DNA of 64,000 bases from Mantis religiosa (GCA_030765055.1 CM060954.1:106330645-106394644); one strand, 5' to 3'. Numbered from the stretch's first letter, positions 19,586-30,680 are shown. The notes: generated by a model not told the origin, from the letters alone. Numbers and translations: made by a program.

Positions 19586-20470
19586 GTTTGATTTATTTTT
19601 TACAAATCCATTTTGAACAACTGGCATTAATTTATGCTTCTCAAGGTATTTAATTATTCTGTTATAGACAGTTGTTTCAAGGATTTTAGAAATTGCTGGT
19701 AAAATGGATATTGGCCGATAGTTGTTAATGTTTGATTTGTTGCCTTTTTATATATAGGTATAACTTCAGCTACTTTTAAGTTATAAAGGAACATTCCAGT
19801 TGCTAAGCAGGAGTTAATTATGTCAACTGGATTAGCAATTTCAGCACTACAACTTTTTAGCAATGACATTGGGATTCCATCCACACCCACACAGTTTTTT
19901 GATTTAGATTTACTAATTATATTTGTAATCTCTGCCTAATGTGTTGGATAGGTAAACTTGAACCTGTTTTAGAGTTTCTTGAATAATTAGTGGAAACGAA
20001 ATTCATTGGATTAACACTTATGTTACTACCTATTGACACAAACTGTTTATTGAAAGCTTCCGCAACTTAATTTTGATTGGAAATAAAACTTGAGTTAATA
20101 ATGTTCAGTTCTATTGGAGCATTTACGATGGGAGCTTTAGGTTTGCAGAATCTATTTATAATTTGCCAGCTACTTTTACTTTGGCTTTAGCTATTCATTA
20201 GCTACGGTCTGGTTATACAGGTCTTATAGTTTTTTTAGTACAATATTTTCACAATCAGACTTGCTGTTCTTAACTTTTTTGGAACCTAATTTAATTAGAA
20301 TGCGCAATTTCTTTATATCTGGAGTTATCCAGTTGAAGTCATCCTTATTATTTACATTACGATTTCTAGAGTAGACAAGTGGACAGCATATATTAACATA
20401 ATAATTGAGAATGTTGTAGAAAACACCCAGCTTCTTGTTTGGGTCCTGTTCACAATACACCATTTCCCAA
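19586..20470 (-). pseudogene. LINE RT fragment, fingers part
   Basis: Minus-strand frames show GVDGIPMSLLKSC, the VAEVIPIYKKA stretch (equivalent to the motif before YRPIS in LINE RTs) and ILPAISKILETTVYNRII. Upstream, 20224-20463 reads a connector piece (NWITPDIKKLR) typical of the region between endonuclease and RT. There are several frame breaks. Confidence 0.75.
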
Positions 20471-20489
20471 TTAGCTCCCTTTAATAAGC

Positions 20490-20935
20490 AACTTAAATTT
20501 TTTTAGAGTTTGTTTGCTGAATGAGTGGAACAATTTTACAGGTGTGGGCAATTTGATGTGTTGTGTGTGAATATTTTTCAGTTTTTAATATGATTTGTTG
20601 AGCTGTATGGTCCGATATACATGAATTTATCTCCATTACACTATATGCATTTACAGGTATCTTTGCTATAATGTTATCAATTCCAGAGCTACATTTGTTA
20701 GTAATTCTTGTAGGTTCATTTATAGTGGGTTTTAAATTAAATTCATTTAGAATACCCATTAGCGTGAATGTCATAGTAATCACCCATTATTATTAATTTT
20801 TGTGTGTTCTTTTTAAGATACTGATCAATTAATAAAGCTAAATTTTCCAGAAATGTTTTTATATTCCCATTTGGTGGTCCATATATTCCAATAATTATCT
20901 GATTGCAATTTAAGTTAACACCCACAATTTCTAAG
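20490..20935 (-). pseudogene. LINE endonuclease fragment
   Basis: The frame reads VGVNLNCNQIIIGIYGPPNG, LIIMGDYYDIHANG and, after a frame break, INEPTRITNKCSSGIDNI and ISDHTAQQI. These match the second half of the APE-type (EEP) LINE endonuclease: IYRPP, GDFN, TRI, SGIDNI and SDH boxes. The N-terminal half lies beyond the MITE at 21150-21430. Confidence 0.8.
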
Positions 20936-20967
20936 TGGCCTTCAACAGTAACCTTACTTACGTTTTA

Positions 20968-21147
20968 CTAAAATTAGGCAAATGAGTCAACCTTGTATAC
21001 ACTTCTCTCCACTTACAAGTTTTTTAACTCAATTTAAGTCACCCACAGAAATGAGGATAGGAAGTAGTTCCCAGGAACTAGTTTTCATTAAAAAACTTGT
21101 AATTGGAGAAAAGTGTATACAAGGTTGACTCATTTGCCTAATTTTAG
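20968..21147. mobile_element. Hairpin MITE with TA flanks
   Basis: A 180-bp sequence whose ~60-bp ends are near-perfect inverted repeats (starting CTAAAATTAGGCAAATGAG) around a ~55-bp loop. TA dinucleotides sit directly outside (20966-20967 and 21148-21149), as expected for a Tc1/mariner-mobilised MITE. It splits the endonuclease of the leftward LINE, so it inserted after that LINE. No coding capacity. Confidence 0.8.
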
Positions 21148-21771
21148 TAACAATGGCACTCCACTTTCTGAAATACTTCTTTTTATTCTATATAATTACT
21201 TAAATTTATTTCAGAGATCTTTTCATCAAAGTTATTTAACTACAAAGATGCCTACCCCATCCCATGTTTTACTCTTTTGACAAAAACTAGCAGCTAAGTT
21301 CATATTTAAGATTAAATTATTGCAAACCATTTTAAACCATGTTCGGTAAGAATAAGGGCATTGGTAGAGATTCTCTTACAAATATATTGATTTGATCAAT
21401 TTTGTTAGTCAGCATTTGAACATTTTGATGAATAATACTGAGAGATCCACCACATTTTTTGTTTGCAGAACAGCTACCTAGTTTTTTGGAAGCGAGGTGG
21501 CAGCATTGTTATCACATACTGTTTCTACATTACATTGATTTTCATTTTCATTTCATTTCCTTACACTGGAATTTTCATTTAAGCTGAAAAACTCACTCTT
21601 GACAATTGTTTCCGAATAGAACACATTGGTGGTAAATAACAAGCATTCAAATTTAAGGGAAACCAAAGCATATGTATGGATTATTCAAGAACATATTGTG
21701 TATGAATTACAAAAAAGAAAGTTTTGCACAATAATCAATAATAATAATAAAACATTTTCTAGTTAACTTAC

Positions 21772-21936
21772 CCGGTCCGGCAAACCATAACTAATGTCTG
21801 TAAACACATATTTTGATTCACTTAATCCTTGTAGTTCAGGATCATTTGAGAGAACCTCATCCACTTCTTTTCTTCTGAGAACTACAGGTGGCATCTGTAA
21901 TTTCTTGGGGATTTTCATTAATGCATTCTCCTGAGC
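21772..21936 (-). CDS. mRpS22: mRpS22 internal exon (mitochondrial ribosomal protein mS22)
   Basis: Leftward exon of 165 nt (55 codons) with acceptor CAG at 21937-21939 and donor GTAAGTT at 21765-21771. It encodes LQMPPVV, DPELQG and YVFTDISYGLP, which match the conserved core of mitochondrial small-subunit protein mS22, a metazoan-specific component of the mitoribosome. Its phase (0) joins exactly with the exon at 23323-23483. The next exon, expected to start with an ER-(I/V)-VVR-type stretch, was not found to the left in this window, so the following intron would exceed 21.7 kb and contain the LINE and the PLE array. Confidence 0.9.
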
Positions 21937-21989
21937 CTGAAATGTCATCAAAATAAATCTTTTTACGGTTCCATTCTTTTCATTTTTAA

Positions 21990-23322
21990 ACACTTTCTAA
22001 CAACTCACATAAATATACCACTATTATTTATGTTAATGCTATGCTTGTTCACTATTTATTTTTATTTATTTATTCTAAGTTAATACCTGAAAACATGATA
22101 AGGCATTCATATTACTCTTAGCCAATCTACTCAATACACAATATAATTTCAATTTAATTTCTAACAAATTCTTAAAAATATTAAAATCTGCTGTGCAGTT
22201 ACATTTGTGCCATCTGTTTTAACAGACCAGTTCTACTTTTATCCCCACTAGTTTAAGAACTGTAATGTCTTTTTACTATTCTTTCTGAAAATTTAAAATA
22301 AAAAAGCTATTTTTCTAATTTATACTGTTTCCGAATTATTAGACCCTTTCTCTTTTCACTTTAAGAGATTGGATTAATGACTTCCCCACAATGCTTTTAA
22401 GTGGTAAAGATGACTTAATGAATATTGATCACAAAACTGTATGTGAAATTCTGAAAAATCAAGATGATCTAGTCTGAAAATACTCGTAAGCAAGAAGAAT
22501 GATTTTATTATCAAATTCTGAGCATCTGACACACACACACACACACACACATACACACTAAAATGCTCAATATCATTCACTCGCTGTGTGTGTAGGACAT
22601 CCTTTGTTAAATCTCAGTCAGGGTGAGTTACCTGGATAAGGTTTTTTCCAGGGTTTTCCCTTATCCTGAAAAATGAATGTCGGGTAACTCTAAGCTCTAT
22701 GGGCCCTGGGCTCATTTGAACATCATTTCACCCATTCCATTCATCGTCCTATATGACTTAACGTTGGAGGACGTAAAATTACTACAAAAAAAAAAAATCC
22801 TTTAAGGGGAGGGATAGGTGAAAAATAGCCAAAAATGTAAAAAAGTAGCATTTTCTACTTTTTGTCCTAAAATTATATTGAAAACATTGTAGTTTCAGAA
22901 TCTGCCATCAGTACCATTTAAAGAGATTGTCATGATTTAAATGCCTATGTACAGGATGGCGTGCAGTGGGTGCAGCTGTTAGTGAATTTAATATGGGTTA
23001 TAAAGCTAGTCCAATGTTAAGGGAAACGTTGCATCAAGCAACATAAGCCCTGTAGCAAGAAAATCAGTAGTGTTAGAGATAGGTGATTGCTAAAACAGGG
23101 TTACCAAAGTTCAATGAGCATTGTTTTAAAATTTTAGGCAAATACTTTGACATTCTGACAAACCATGTGTAACTTTTAGCACATAAGGAATGAGTATTGT
23201 AATGTATTTTACCATATAAAAATCCACTCGCTAATTATTACTGTGAGGCTTTAATACGAGCATAAGGTTCCAAAACTGCTGTCATGTATTTTGCATGCAT
23301 TTGACAGATTTTCGTTTAATAC
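21990..23322 (-). other. mRpS22 intron
   Basis: AT-rich intronic sequence between two mRpS22 exons. It holds an (AC)n microsatellite at 22529-22559 and a tRNA-SINE fragment at 22609-22796. No other coding signal was seen. Confidence 0.7.
22609..22796 (+). repeat. SINE family 1 (tRNA-derived), 5'-truncated
   Basis: Begins inside the B-box region (AAATCTCAGTCAGGGTGAG) and continues through the family body with TTATCCTGAAA and TTGGAGGACGTAAA to an A-rich end. The tRNA-like head is mostly missing. Same family as 30008, 43475 and 44374. Confidence 0.85.
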
Positions 23323-23483
23323 CTCTTTTAACTGTTTGTCTGTCATAAACTGATAAACTGGCGGCTGAAGAGGCTTTCCCATTTTCCTTGCTTTGTAGAC
23401 TTTGGCTAATTCAGGTCTGGTAAGTTTTTGCAGAAGCTTCTGAACTTCATCATTAAAGAAAATTGGAGCCGGGTCTCTTTCAT
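23323..23483 (-). CDS. mRpS22: mRpS22 exon with DPAP motif
   Basis: Leftward exon of 161 nt with acceptor TTTCAG (ending at 23484) and donor GTATTA after the KQLKE codons. It encodes ERDPAPIFFNDEVQKLLQKL and PPVYQFMTDKQLKE, which correspond to the N-terminal conserved region of mS22 just upstream of the MPPV block. It splices in phase 0 to 21772-21936. Its 5' end needs one base from the previous exon; the simplest upstream donor does not supply that phase, so the 5' boundary could instead be the AG at 23497-23498. Confidence 0.88.
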
Positions 23484-23592
23484 CTGAAACAGACAGCTAG
23501 CTCACCTCAATGAAGTACCACTTGTGGCTTCCTATATACTTAAATGCTGTGTGCAGCTTACACTTCATAACCTTAACAATGATAGATTACAC

Positions 23593-23681
23593 AATATACC
23601 AGTGTTTGATGCATTCTCGTTCAAATATCTTATTATTATTCTTGTCCGTAGAGGTGGGATTTTCGGGAATAATCTTAATGT
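23593..23681 (-). CDS. mRpS22: Possible mRpS22 exon 2
   Basis: After a TTTTTTCAG acceptor the frame reads 30 codons beginning DIKIIPENPTSTD up to a weak GTGTAA donor. Its phase fits the candidate first exon, but fits the next exon only if an alternative acceptor there is used. The sequence is not conserved enough to recognise, as expected for the poorly conserved N-terminal leader of mS22. Tentative. Confidence 0.4.
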
Positions 23682-23818
23682 CTGAAAAAACATTTCTTTC
23701 TTTTCAGCGAATACAGAGCTTTACAGTTTATTTATATCCACAGTTTACATCTTTACAAGACACAGCACATGAAATAAATACCACAGAACATATACTCAAT
23801 GAATACTACAGCCATTAC

Positions 23819-23867
23819 CAACGTAAAAAGAAACCCGTCGCCAGAAGTAGAAAATCGTTAAAATCAT
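23819..23867 (-). CDS. mRpS22: Possible mRpS22 first exon (targeting peptide)
   Basis: ATG at 23865-23867 followed by 16 codons rich in Phe, Tyr and Arg (MILTIFYFWRRVSFYV), then a GTAATG donor. The basic, hydrophobic, acid-free character suits a mitochondrial presequence, and the 1-nt phase joins exactly to the possible exon 2. No homology support, so tentative. Confidence 0.5.
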
Positions 23868-24572
23868 TTTGAGAAATTTGAAAGTATAAATTTTATTCTT
23901 AAAACTATAATAGACATTATATAATCTAAACTTATATTTTTCTTTCATGATATGTTGCATTAATTTTGAAAACCTGGCGGAGAGGCGGGAAATTCTGCAT
24001 TGTAAAGTTTGGTTTAGAACAGGACAGTGGAGGAGGCACCAACCTGGAGGCTTTCAAATGACCACAGTTGACACGCGACGGTAAAGATCTTCTGTGGTTA
24101 AAACGAAGACACTATAGAAAGGTGAAGGAACTCCTCAGGAGTTTCGATGTTCTGTGGTCTCAGGAACACAGACTCCGGCATATCCGGCACCAGCAGTTTG
24201 GTACACAGTTAAGGTATTGGTGTATTGTGGGTAGCAGAAACTAAAATTCGGTAAACACCAAGCGGTAAAAACAGCACGCGAACAGCAGAAAGGAAGAATA
24301 AAAAATATAAATACGACTGTGAAAAATAAGTAAAAATAAGTTGGTGCAGAATGATGTGAGAATAATTGTAGGTGCTTTTCAGTTCAATTCTACTTTCGGT
24401 CTTCTGCTCAGCAGTTGTCATTGACACGTCGGCACATGCATCTTTTAACGGAGTGGCATATCGGGTACATCCTGATACAGCTTATGTGGCATCTGTCAAA
24501 AGTACTACAGATTAGAATTATATTTAGAGCTGCGTTGTGAGCACTCTTTTACTTTAAGAGAGTGCAAAATCA
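23868..24572. promoter_or_regulatory. Divergent intergenic region mRpS22 / transporter
   Basis: About 0.7 kb separates the proposed mRpS22 start (leftward) from the transporter ATG (rightward). A shared bidirectional promoter is plausible from the head-to-head arrangement. No TATA box was recognised and any 5' UTR exon of the transporter is unresolved. Confidence 0.45.
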
Positions 24573-25571
24573 ATGGAAAAATCTAAAAAAGTTAATAAAA
24601 TGATACCACTGAAATACATAAGTTTGGTGACACTAACAGTGCAAAATGCATTGTTGGGACTTAGCATGAGATATGCACGGACGCGATCTGGTGATATGTT
24701 CTTATCTTCGACTGCAGTGGTTATGGCAGAAATTGTAAAGCTTTTCACTTGCCTTGGAGCTGTGTACAGTGAAGAAGGTAGTGTTGAAAGAGCAGTTGCA
24801 GCGCTTCACAACACCATCATAAAACAGCCAATGGACACATTAAAAGTTTGTGTGCCTTCTCTTGTGTATATAATTCAGAACAATTTATTGTATGTATCAG
24901 CATCTCATCTGGATGCAGCCACCTATCAGGTGACATATCAGTTAAAGATTCTTACAACAGCGATGTTTACAGTGCTAATTCTCCGCCGTACTCTTCATCT
25001 GATCCAGTGGAGTGCTTTAGTAACACTGCTTATTGGTGTTGTGCTGGTACAGTTAGCACACACTGATTCTCCGAGTAACCCCCTTGGTCCTCAGCAAAAT
25101 AGATTGATAGGCTTCTGTGCAGCACTCTCTGCATGTGTACTTTCAGGCTTTGCAGGAATATATTTTGAAAAACTCCTGAAGGGCTCAGATATAACAGTAT
25201 GGATGAGGAATGTTCAACTTAGTTTTTTGTCCCTCCCTTTTGGGCTTATTACTTGTTTTGTATATGATGGAACAAAAATTAACCAAAATGGATTTTTCTT
25301 TGGTTATGATTATTTTATTTGGTACTTAATTGTATTGCAGGCTGGTGGAGGTCTAATAGTAGCTATGGTGGTTAAATATGCTGATAATATATTGAAAGGT
25401 TTTGCCACATCATTGGCTATAGTTATATCTTGCATTGCATCTATTTATATTTTTGATTTCCGTGTAACACTTCAGTTTGTGTTTGGAGCAGCACTTGTTA
25501 TATGCTCCATATTCTTATATAATCATAAGCCAAAAACAAATGCTCAAAGTATAGAAAGCCTGAAGGTGTGA
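24573..25571 (+). CDS. SLC35A-type UDP-sugar transporter, intronless
   Basis: An intact 332-residue multi-spanning membrane protein of the nucleotide-sugar transporter family (UDP-galactose / UDP-N-acetylglucosamine type, SLC35A2/A3-like). It would exchange cytosolic UDP-sugar for lumenal UMP across the Golgi membrane. Diagnostic blocks: KVCVPSLVYIIQNNLLYVS and LDAATYQVTYQLKILTTA (about 89-130), SGFAGIYFEKLLKG near 190-205, VWMRNVQL near 210, and GGLIVAMVVKYADNILKGFA near 260-285. About ten hydrophobic segments are visible and length is normal. The start is the first ATG of the frame; a second ATG at codon 10 (MIPLKYISL) is also possible. The whole ORF is one exon, so it may be a retrocopy or a naturally intronless gene; no poly(A) tail or target duplication was seen. 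Which sugar it carries cannot be told by eye. Confidence 0.92.
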   Translation: MEKSKKVNKMIPLKYISLVTLTVQNALLGLSMRYARTRSGDMFLSSTAVVMAEIVKLFTCLGAVYSEEGSVERAVAALHNTIIKQPMDTLKVCVPSLVYIIQNNLLYVSASHLDAATYQVTYQLKILTTAMFTVLILRRTLHLIQWSALVTLLIGVVLVQLAHTDSPSNPLGPQQNRLIGFCAALSACVLSGFAGIYFEKLLKGSDITVWMRNVQLSFLSLPFGLITCFVYDGTKINQNGFFFGYDYFIWYLIVLQAGGGLIVAMVVKYADNILKGFATSLAIVISCIASIYIFDFRVTLQFVFGAALVICSIFLYNHKPKTNAQSIESLKV

Positions 25572-26511
25572 CGGTTATAATGCAGCTCTGTTTGAATTAA
25601 AGATTGAAGAGTCTGCATTTTAAAGGTTGTGGAAAGAAGATGCTTTTTAAAATAGGTAAAACATTTTACTGTAAAGCAACATTGACTCTCCTTGGGTATA
25701 GACTAAGGGGGTTAGACGTGTATAATGAGAATGCTGATCACCAACATCACCATTGCAGTAGTATCACACAAGAAGTGAGTTGTAACAGTCAAAGTAGGTA
25801 AATGGGAGAACAGAGCTGCACACACAGGTCATTTGTTTATTGACCTGACTGCATCCCATATGTGTGTGGTATGTGCGCTGTCAACTGCACTGGAGAGTTT
25901 TCCATTCCAAAACTCCCACATTATAAAATCATGAGTAATAATTACGTAATTATAATTATCAGTCCGGTTGGTTCACTTATTAGGTGCTGGCCTGCTGATC
26001 CCTAGGCTGTGGGTTCAAACCAGCCTAGACCAATGGCTTTTAAGTGTGCTGAAAAGCAATGTATGTCAGTGGATTTACTTATATGTAAAATAATTCTTGT
26101 AGGAAGAAATTCTAGCACAATTGCAGTATTGAAGTGATCATGGCAATTTATAGCATCATTAACAAACAAAATATTTAGTTTAATGTTCCATACACTTCAA
26201 AGTCCCAAAATTGACAAAACATGGATTACACACTTTCTTGTTTAATGAACAACCACTTAATATACACCAAAATATGCTTATAATGACACCTGTTAACCTA
26301 TATGAAAAAAGTCTGCCCTCGTAGCCATGGTCTCAAGTGTATGTTTCTGGAGTGTTTATGTATAAAACAACTGAAAACAAAAACAGTAAAGCTACAGAAG
26401 CATCAAAGTGGCAAAAGCAAGGAAAATATATATTTAGTAAAAAAAAAGTAAAAAGCACTTTAGCTTGAAATTTGACAGTTATGTTAATGTAGTACATGTG
26501 CACAACACATG
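25572..26511. other. Transporter 3' flank; SINE family 3 fragment
   Basis: Probably includes the transporter 3' UTR. At about 25965-26075 a tRNA-like head (TCCGGTTGGTTCACTTATTAG and the B box GGTTCAAACC) is followed by TTTTAAGTGTGCTGAAAAG and ATGTCAGTGGATTTAC, a tail also found near 63003-63060. Nothing else recognised. Confidence 0.5.
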
Positions 26512-26763
26512 AAATGTGAAATGTGTAGTGTTTAACGCCCGCTTTTACTACATACGGCACCGCAGGCGGTGACACTGATGATGCATGAAATGAAGATGGA
26601 GCACCAGTGGAATGAGATGGCGGGGGAAACCGGAGGTCCCGGAGAAAACCTGCCCCAACGTCGTGTTGTCCACCACAAATCTCACTTTGCGGTCACCTGG
26701 GATCGAACCCGGGCCGCCTTGGTGAGAGCCAAGCGGTCTAACCACTGAGCCACGGCGTGGCCA
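26512..26763 (-). repeat. SINE family 2 (tRNA-Glu-derived), full, with TSD
   Basis: Leftward copy: the tRNA-like head (GGCTCAGTGGTTAGACCGC, CTC in anticodon position, B box GGGTTCGATCC) lies at the right end and the body runs to a TTTCACATTTCAT-like tail at the left. The 13-bp repeat TGCACAACACATG at 26499-26511 and 26764-26776 is the target site duplication. The head most resembles tRNA-Glu(CTC). Confidence 0.9.
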
Positions 26764-26776
26764 TGCACAACACATG

Positions 26777-28250
26777 TATTTCATCTGAGACATCATGGGA
26801 ACATTCCTGCAGTTGCCAGCATTTGCAAGCATTTGCACATCAAACATAGCGAAAGGTATGTATGCTGTGCATACTAATCTGCATAGCATGCTGAAGATGA
26901 AGGCCTGAGGCTGCAAAGCATAACTGAGAGATGTTTTTATATAAGTAGAGAAGTGTAGAGTTGTGGCAAAAGGCTGCAGCTACAGAGCAACAGGAAATCA
27001 TGGTCGAAACATTAATGTAAATTAAAATGTTACAACACTCATTTTGCAGACCGTGCCAGTAACCTTGTTGGCAGTTTAAGTAGTTGTCTTTGAATATGGC
27101 TAAGTTAACCTAGCTGTGGGTTAAGTATGAAACTTTTTCCACAACATTTATGCCTAAGAAAATTTTCAGTTAAATTTATTTTGAAGTGTATGGAACAGGA
27201 ACCACTATTATTTATTTATTTATTCCCTCACAATAATTGAGCATTTAACCTTTTTATAAGCAAGTGATGTCAATCTGTATTCCAGACCAGGTCTTAAAAG
27301 AATGCTGTATATTAGAAAGCTAATAAGCAGTATGCATTTGCTACATAGCAATAAGCTACCCCTCAAAGTTCAGTTTGTAGGCAAAGGGGAAATCAGGTTG
27401 TCGAAATATATTTGGCTAGAGCCACAGTGTATGAGGTAACCATGGAAACATGTCCTAGTAACTGTTATAAGTCACTTTTTAACTAAAACAATGGATAGAT
27501 CACACCTACAGCACAGTATTTTATTAATGTGCAGTAGTGCACAAATTGTATTTCAATTATATATATTTTTTCCATTACCATTGTGTTGTGAACATTTTAA
27601 AAATTGTACAGGACTTTGTTGCAAATTAAATTATTGTGGTACTATAGGTAAGTGCATGGCAAAAGTGCTGAATTTTATTAACAGAATATTTCCCTATACT
27701 GATCATTGAAATAGATAACTTTAGCTCAGTAAATGAGATTTAAAATGTAATAGTATTTTATTTCTACTTTTCTTATTACACAGCTGATCTTGGCTGTACA
27801 GGTGTATGTGTGAAGCTTAATGGGTATACAAAATATAGAAATGTCACATGTGCATGTGGCACCAAAAATTTGGAAAAGCTAGTTTATTTGGGGCCTGAGC
27901 TCACATTCAAGACCTCTCTCGCCTTAGTTTCAATTTATTCCAACAAACAGCAATCTCTGTCTTTTTGCTTCAGGTAAACTGATTTACTGCAACCTATGAG
28001 TAACATAAGTGGCTAACAAAGTATTGTAGATGCCAGCATAACACAAAACAAAAATTGCCAACTATGATTTACTGTACCTCTCTATGATGATTTTGCTATA
28101 AAAGAACTTAAAATGGGTGTTACAGCTGCTCTAAAAGTCTACATCTTTTCTTACATTTTTAGCTGTTTCACAGTTATTTTAATTTTGTTTTATTAAGGTT
28201 TAATGTTCATTAACCAATTAGGTCATGTCAAATAGTGAATAAAATGGTTG
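26777..28250. other. No gene seen
   Basis: AT-rich unique-looking sequence. Short open frames exist but none has recognisable similarity. Confidence 0.5.
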
Positions 28251-28269
28251 GAATGGTACTCAAAAGAAC

Positions 28270-28860
28270 CTAGAGCCTTTAGAGCTTTTGGGTTACCTGA
28301 CATTCCTCTTTGAGAAATATTCCAAAGTACCTCCAGAGAAAGAAATGAAACACTTCCAGAAAATGAATTGTGATTTGGATATTGAGTGGAAATTAGAATG
28401 TACTTCTGATCCTGAATAATTTCCTAAGTGTCTAGTTCCAAACCGCAACAATTTATCCAGCACAAATTGATCAATTTGATTACAGATCTCCCAAAAGAGA
28501 GGCTTTCACCTTTCAGGCTTAAGGAGAATCATGGTGTTGAAAAATAATTTTCATTAGATGGTCCAGTGGTCTTATATAACAATGTTTCTGGTCACTTTTG
28601 GGAACTAAAATGACAATGTATTGCATTCGGACTGGAAGTTCTTTATTGACTCTTCTCAGTAAAGTTTGAAGGCTGTTCTTCGCATTGGAAATTTGCGTCC
28701 TGTACATTTAAAAGATACCTATGAAAATATGAACACAGTGCTGGAATAAATTCAATACAATCTCCACCAGTGGAATATCTAAGAAGGTATAAACATTATT
28801 GGCATGTTGATGGGAACGACAGGAGGATTTACAAAATCATTTTCATATTCATATGAAAAA
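28270..28860 (+). pseudogene. Relic of a repeat-associated arthropod ORF
   Basis: Scattered across frames one can read SGLRRIMVLKNN, DWKFFIDSSQ-SLKAVL, RPVHLKDTYENM, IQYNLHQWNI and IIGMLMGTTGGFTK. These resemble a protein family found in many copies in arthropod genomes (blocks of the type WRLFIDSSK, LKAVLLHNGN, HWKETYENM, GGFTK). Its function is unknown to me and it may be transposon-borne. Here it carries many stops and indels and is dead. Confidence 0.55.
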
Positions 28861-30007
28861 ATTTCCAGAAATGTTATTTTTATTTTAAATTTATTTTGTT
28901 TAAAATGCTATATTTTAAAGATGTTTTTATGACAAGTATATCTTGAATTTCCAGGGAATAGCCTTTGAAGTTGTCTCCATTACGAATGACTTTTGCATAA
29001 GTCTAAAACTATAAGATCTTACTATACAAAAAAAATGTATATCTAATTAGAGCATACAATTTATGTCAAATCTTTTTGTGGAGAACCATTTGCAAAATTA
29101 TCCTTGTTTGAATTTTCAAATACAGTTTACCACAGTAAAGAAAGTCCCAGGGGCATGAAGCACAAGAGGGGTTAGACATATTTCCTATAGCCTGCCTGGT
29201 AATGTTTATGACACTCAGGTCAGTTCAGTTACAACACATTCAAAAACATTCTGATGCATTCTACTTTTGTGAATAAATCTTCTCAGTGTTAGTGTACTGA
29301 GTTAATAGGGTGCATGTTTTTTCAATGGTTTTACTCTTTCTATAGCATACATTCTCTATCACACATTCACTGTCCTTGTTGCACTGTGTAACGGTGTCAC
29401 ATTCCAAACAATAGGTACTTATATTATCTCAAAGAGGAAGTCATTTGTTTCTTAATATCTTGACCATGCTAAGAGAACAGCACTTAAAAGATTTCACTAT
29501 CACCTAAAGCCTACTATAATGCCCTATTCCTGATATACTTACAAGAAAATATGCAACAAAAGAAGTTCTACACATGTTTGCCTGGATTAACATTATTTAT
29601 GTAGAGAGGAATACATGTTTGTAAGAAGAACGATAGAAAGTTGTGTGGCTGTATCACATCAGATGTTTTTTTTTGCTGGCCATGCAAAGGGATTGGAATT
29701 ATAAAACCATCGGATAGTGACCAGTTCTTAAAAGATTTGACAATCACTTAAGCCTACTGTTTTCCCTTATTCCCATTGTATTTAGAAGGAAATATGTAAT
29801 AAAATAATTTTTACAAATGTTTACCTTAAGTAAAGCAGGAGAATGAGTTTTTAAAACGATGGGTAGAGAATGTTGTGAATGAAACATAGATTTGCTAAAA
29901 GCTCATTAGGTCACCTACTTCCAGTGCTTAAATGTGAATGGTTTGCAGTGCTTGCTTTTTTCAGCTACATAGTAAGTAGCATTTAGTGACTGCTATTACT
30001 CTTAGGA
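28861..30007. other. No gene seen
   Basis: AT-rich. Related phrases near 29470 and 29725 (an AAAAGATTT...AATCACCTAAGCCTACT pattern) recur, suggesting an old duplicated repeat of unknown type. Confidence 0.4.
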
Positions 30008-30211
30008 TGCTTGTCTTGGTAGCTTAGATAGTACCATATCTGCCTCACGTTCAAGAGGTCCTGAGTTCAAATCTCAGTCAGGGTGAATTACCTGAACAAG
30101 GATTTTTTTTTTTTTCAGGGTTTCCCTTATCCTGAAAGATGTATGTTGGATTATTTCAGTTCATCCATTTCATTTGTTGTCCGATATGACAGTGTTGGAG
30201 GATGTTAAAAA
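30008..30211 (+). repeat. SINE family 1 (tRNA-derived), full
   Basis: Head TCTTGGTAGCTTAGATAGTA with B box GAGTTCAAATCTC, the CTTATCCTGAAAGAT body and a GTTGGAGGATGTTAAAAAAG end. Diverged from the 44374 copy, so older. Confidence 0.85.
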
Positions 30212-30471
30212 AGAAACTCTTAAGATACAAAAGAAAATCTGATGATTAACGTAACTCTCTCTTACATCTATTCTAAACACTATTCTTTCTTTAACTTTGA
30301 TAGTTATACCACCATTGTGGTGTTAGGGAATTCTTTTTCTCTTTGCCTTTAGATGTCGGTTTGAGGAATCACAATTCCAGATCAGAAGAGAAATCCAGAA
30401 TGGATGATCATCCTAATGCCTGGAATGAGAGTGAAAAAAATAGATGAATGAAAGTGATGAAAGGAAAGGAT

Positions 30472-30625
30472 AATGGAGCAGTTGATGGAATGATGGCGGG
30501 GAAAACTGGAGATCCCGAAGAAAATCCAACCCAGTGCCATGTTGTCCACCACAAATCTCATAAGCAATCATCTAGGCTCAAACCCGGGCTGCGTTGGTGA
30601 GAGTCAAGCAGTCCACAGCACAGCC
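30472..30625 (-). repeat. SINE family 2 (tRNA-Glu-derived), degenerate
   Basis: Leftward copy recognised from TTGTCCACCACAAATCTC, AAACCCGGGC and GTTGGTGAGAGTCAAGC. The tail side may extend left to about 30380. Substituted throughout. Confidence 0.8.
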
Positions 30626-30680
30626 CCAAACTATTCTTCCAAAAAACTTATTCTTCTAGTTGCTTCATTCAGTCAATATA

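Larger units (their letters stand above)
16130..21620 (-). mobile_element. Decayed leftward LINE (EN-RT, CR1/Jockey-like)
   Basis: A non-LTR retrotransposon read on the minus strand from about 21620 (5') to 16130 (3'). The N-terminal endonuclease is recognisable at 20750-21430 (NLAASF, GVGIFV, IIIGIYGPPNGN, LIIMGDY). RT motifs follow: ILPAISKILE and QNGF at 19620-19720, FTDD at about 16930, and a C-terminal LKSYVNYNIFKNRLRNYL region near 16200. Stops and frameshifts occur throughout, so it is dead. It is interrupted by a PLE (17288-19573) and by a MITE (20968-21147). The exact clade is uncertain without alignment. Confidence 0.8.

Noticed and set aside
21001..21120. Intrinsic terminator or microRNA hairpin
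   Set aside because: The stem is part of a 180-bp TA-flanked MITE; no evidence for processing or a conserved mature arm.
23510..23872. Plus-strand 120-residue frame opposite mRpS22 5' exons
   Set aside because: No similarity to any family I know, and its complement gives splice-compatible mRpS22 exons; more likely incidental.
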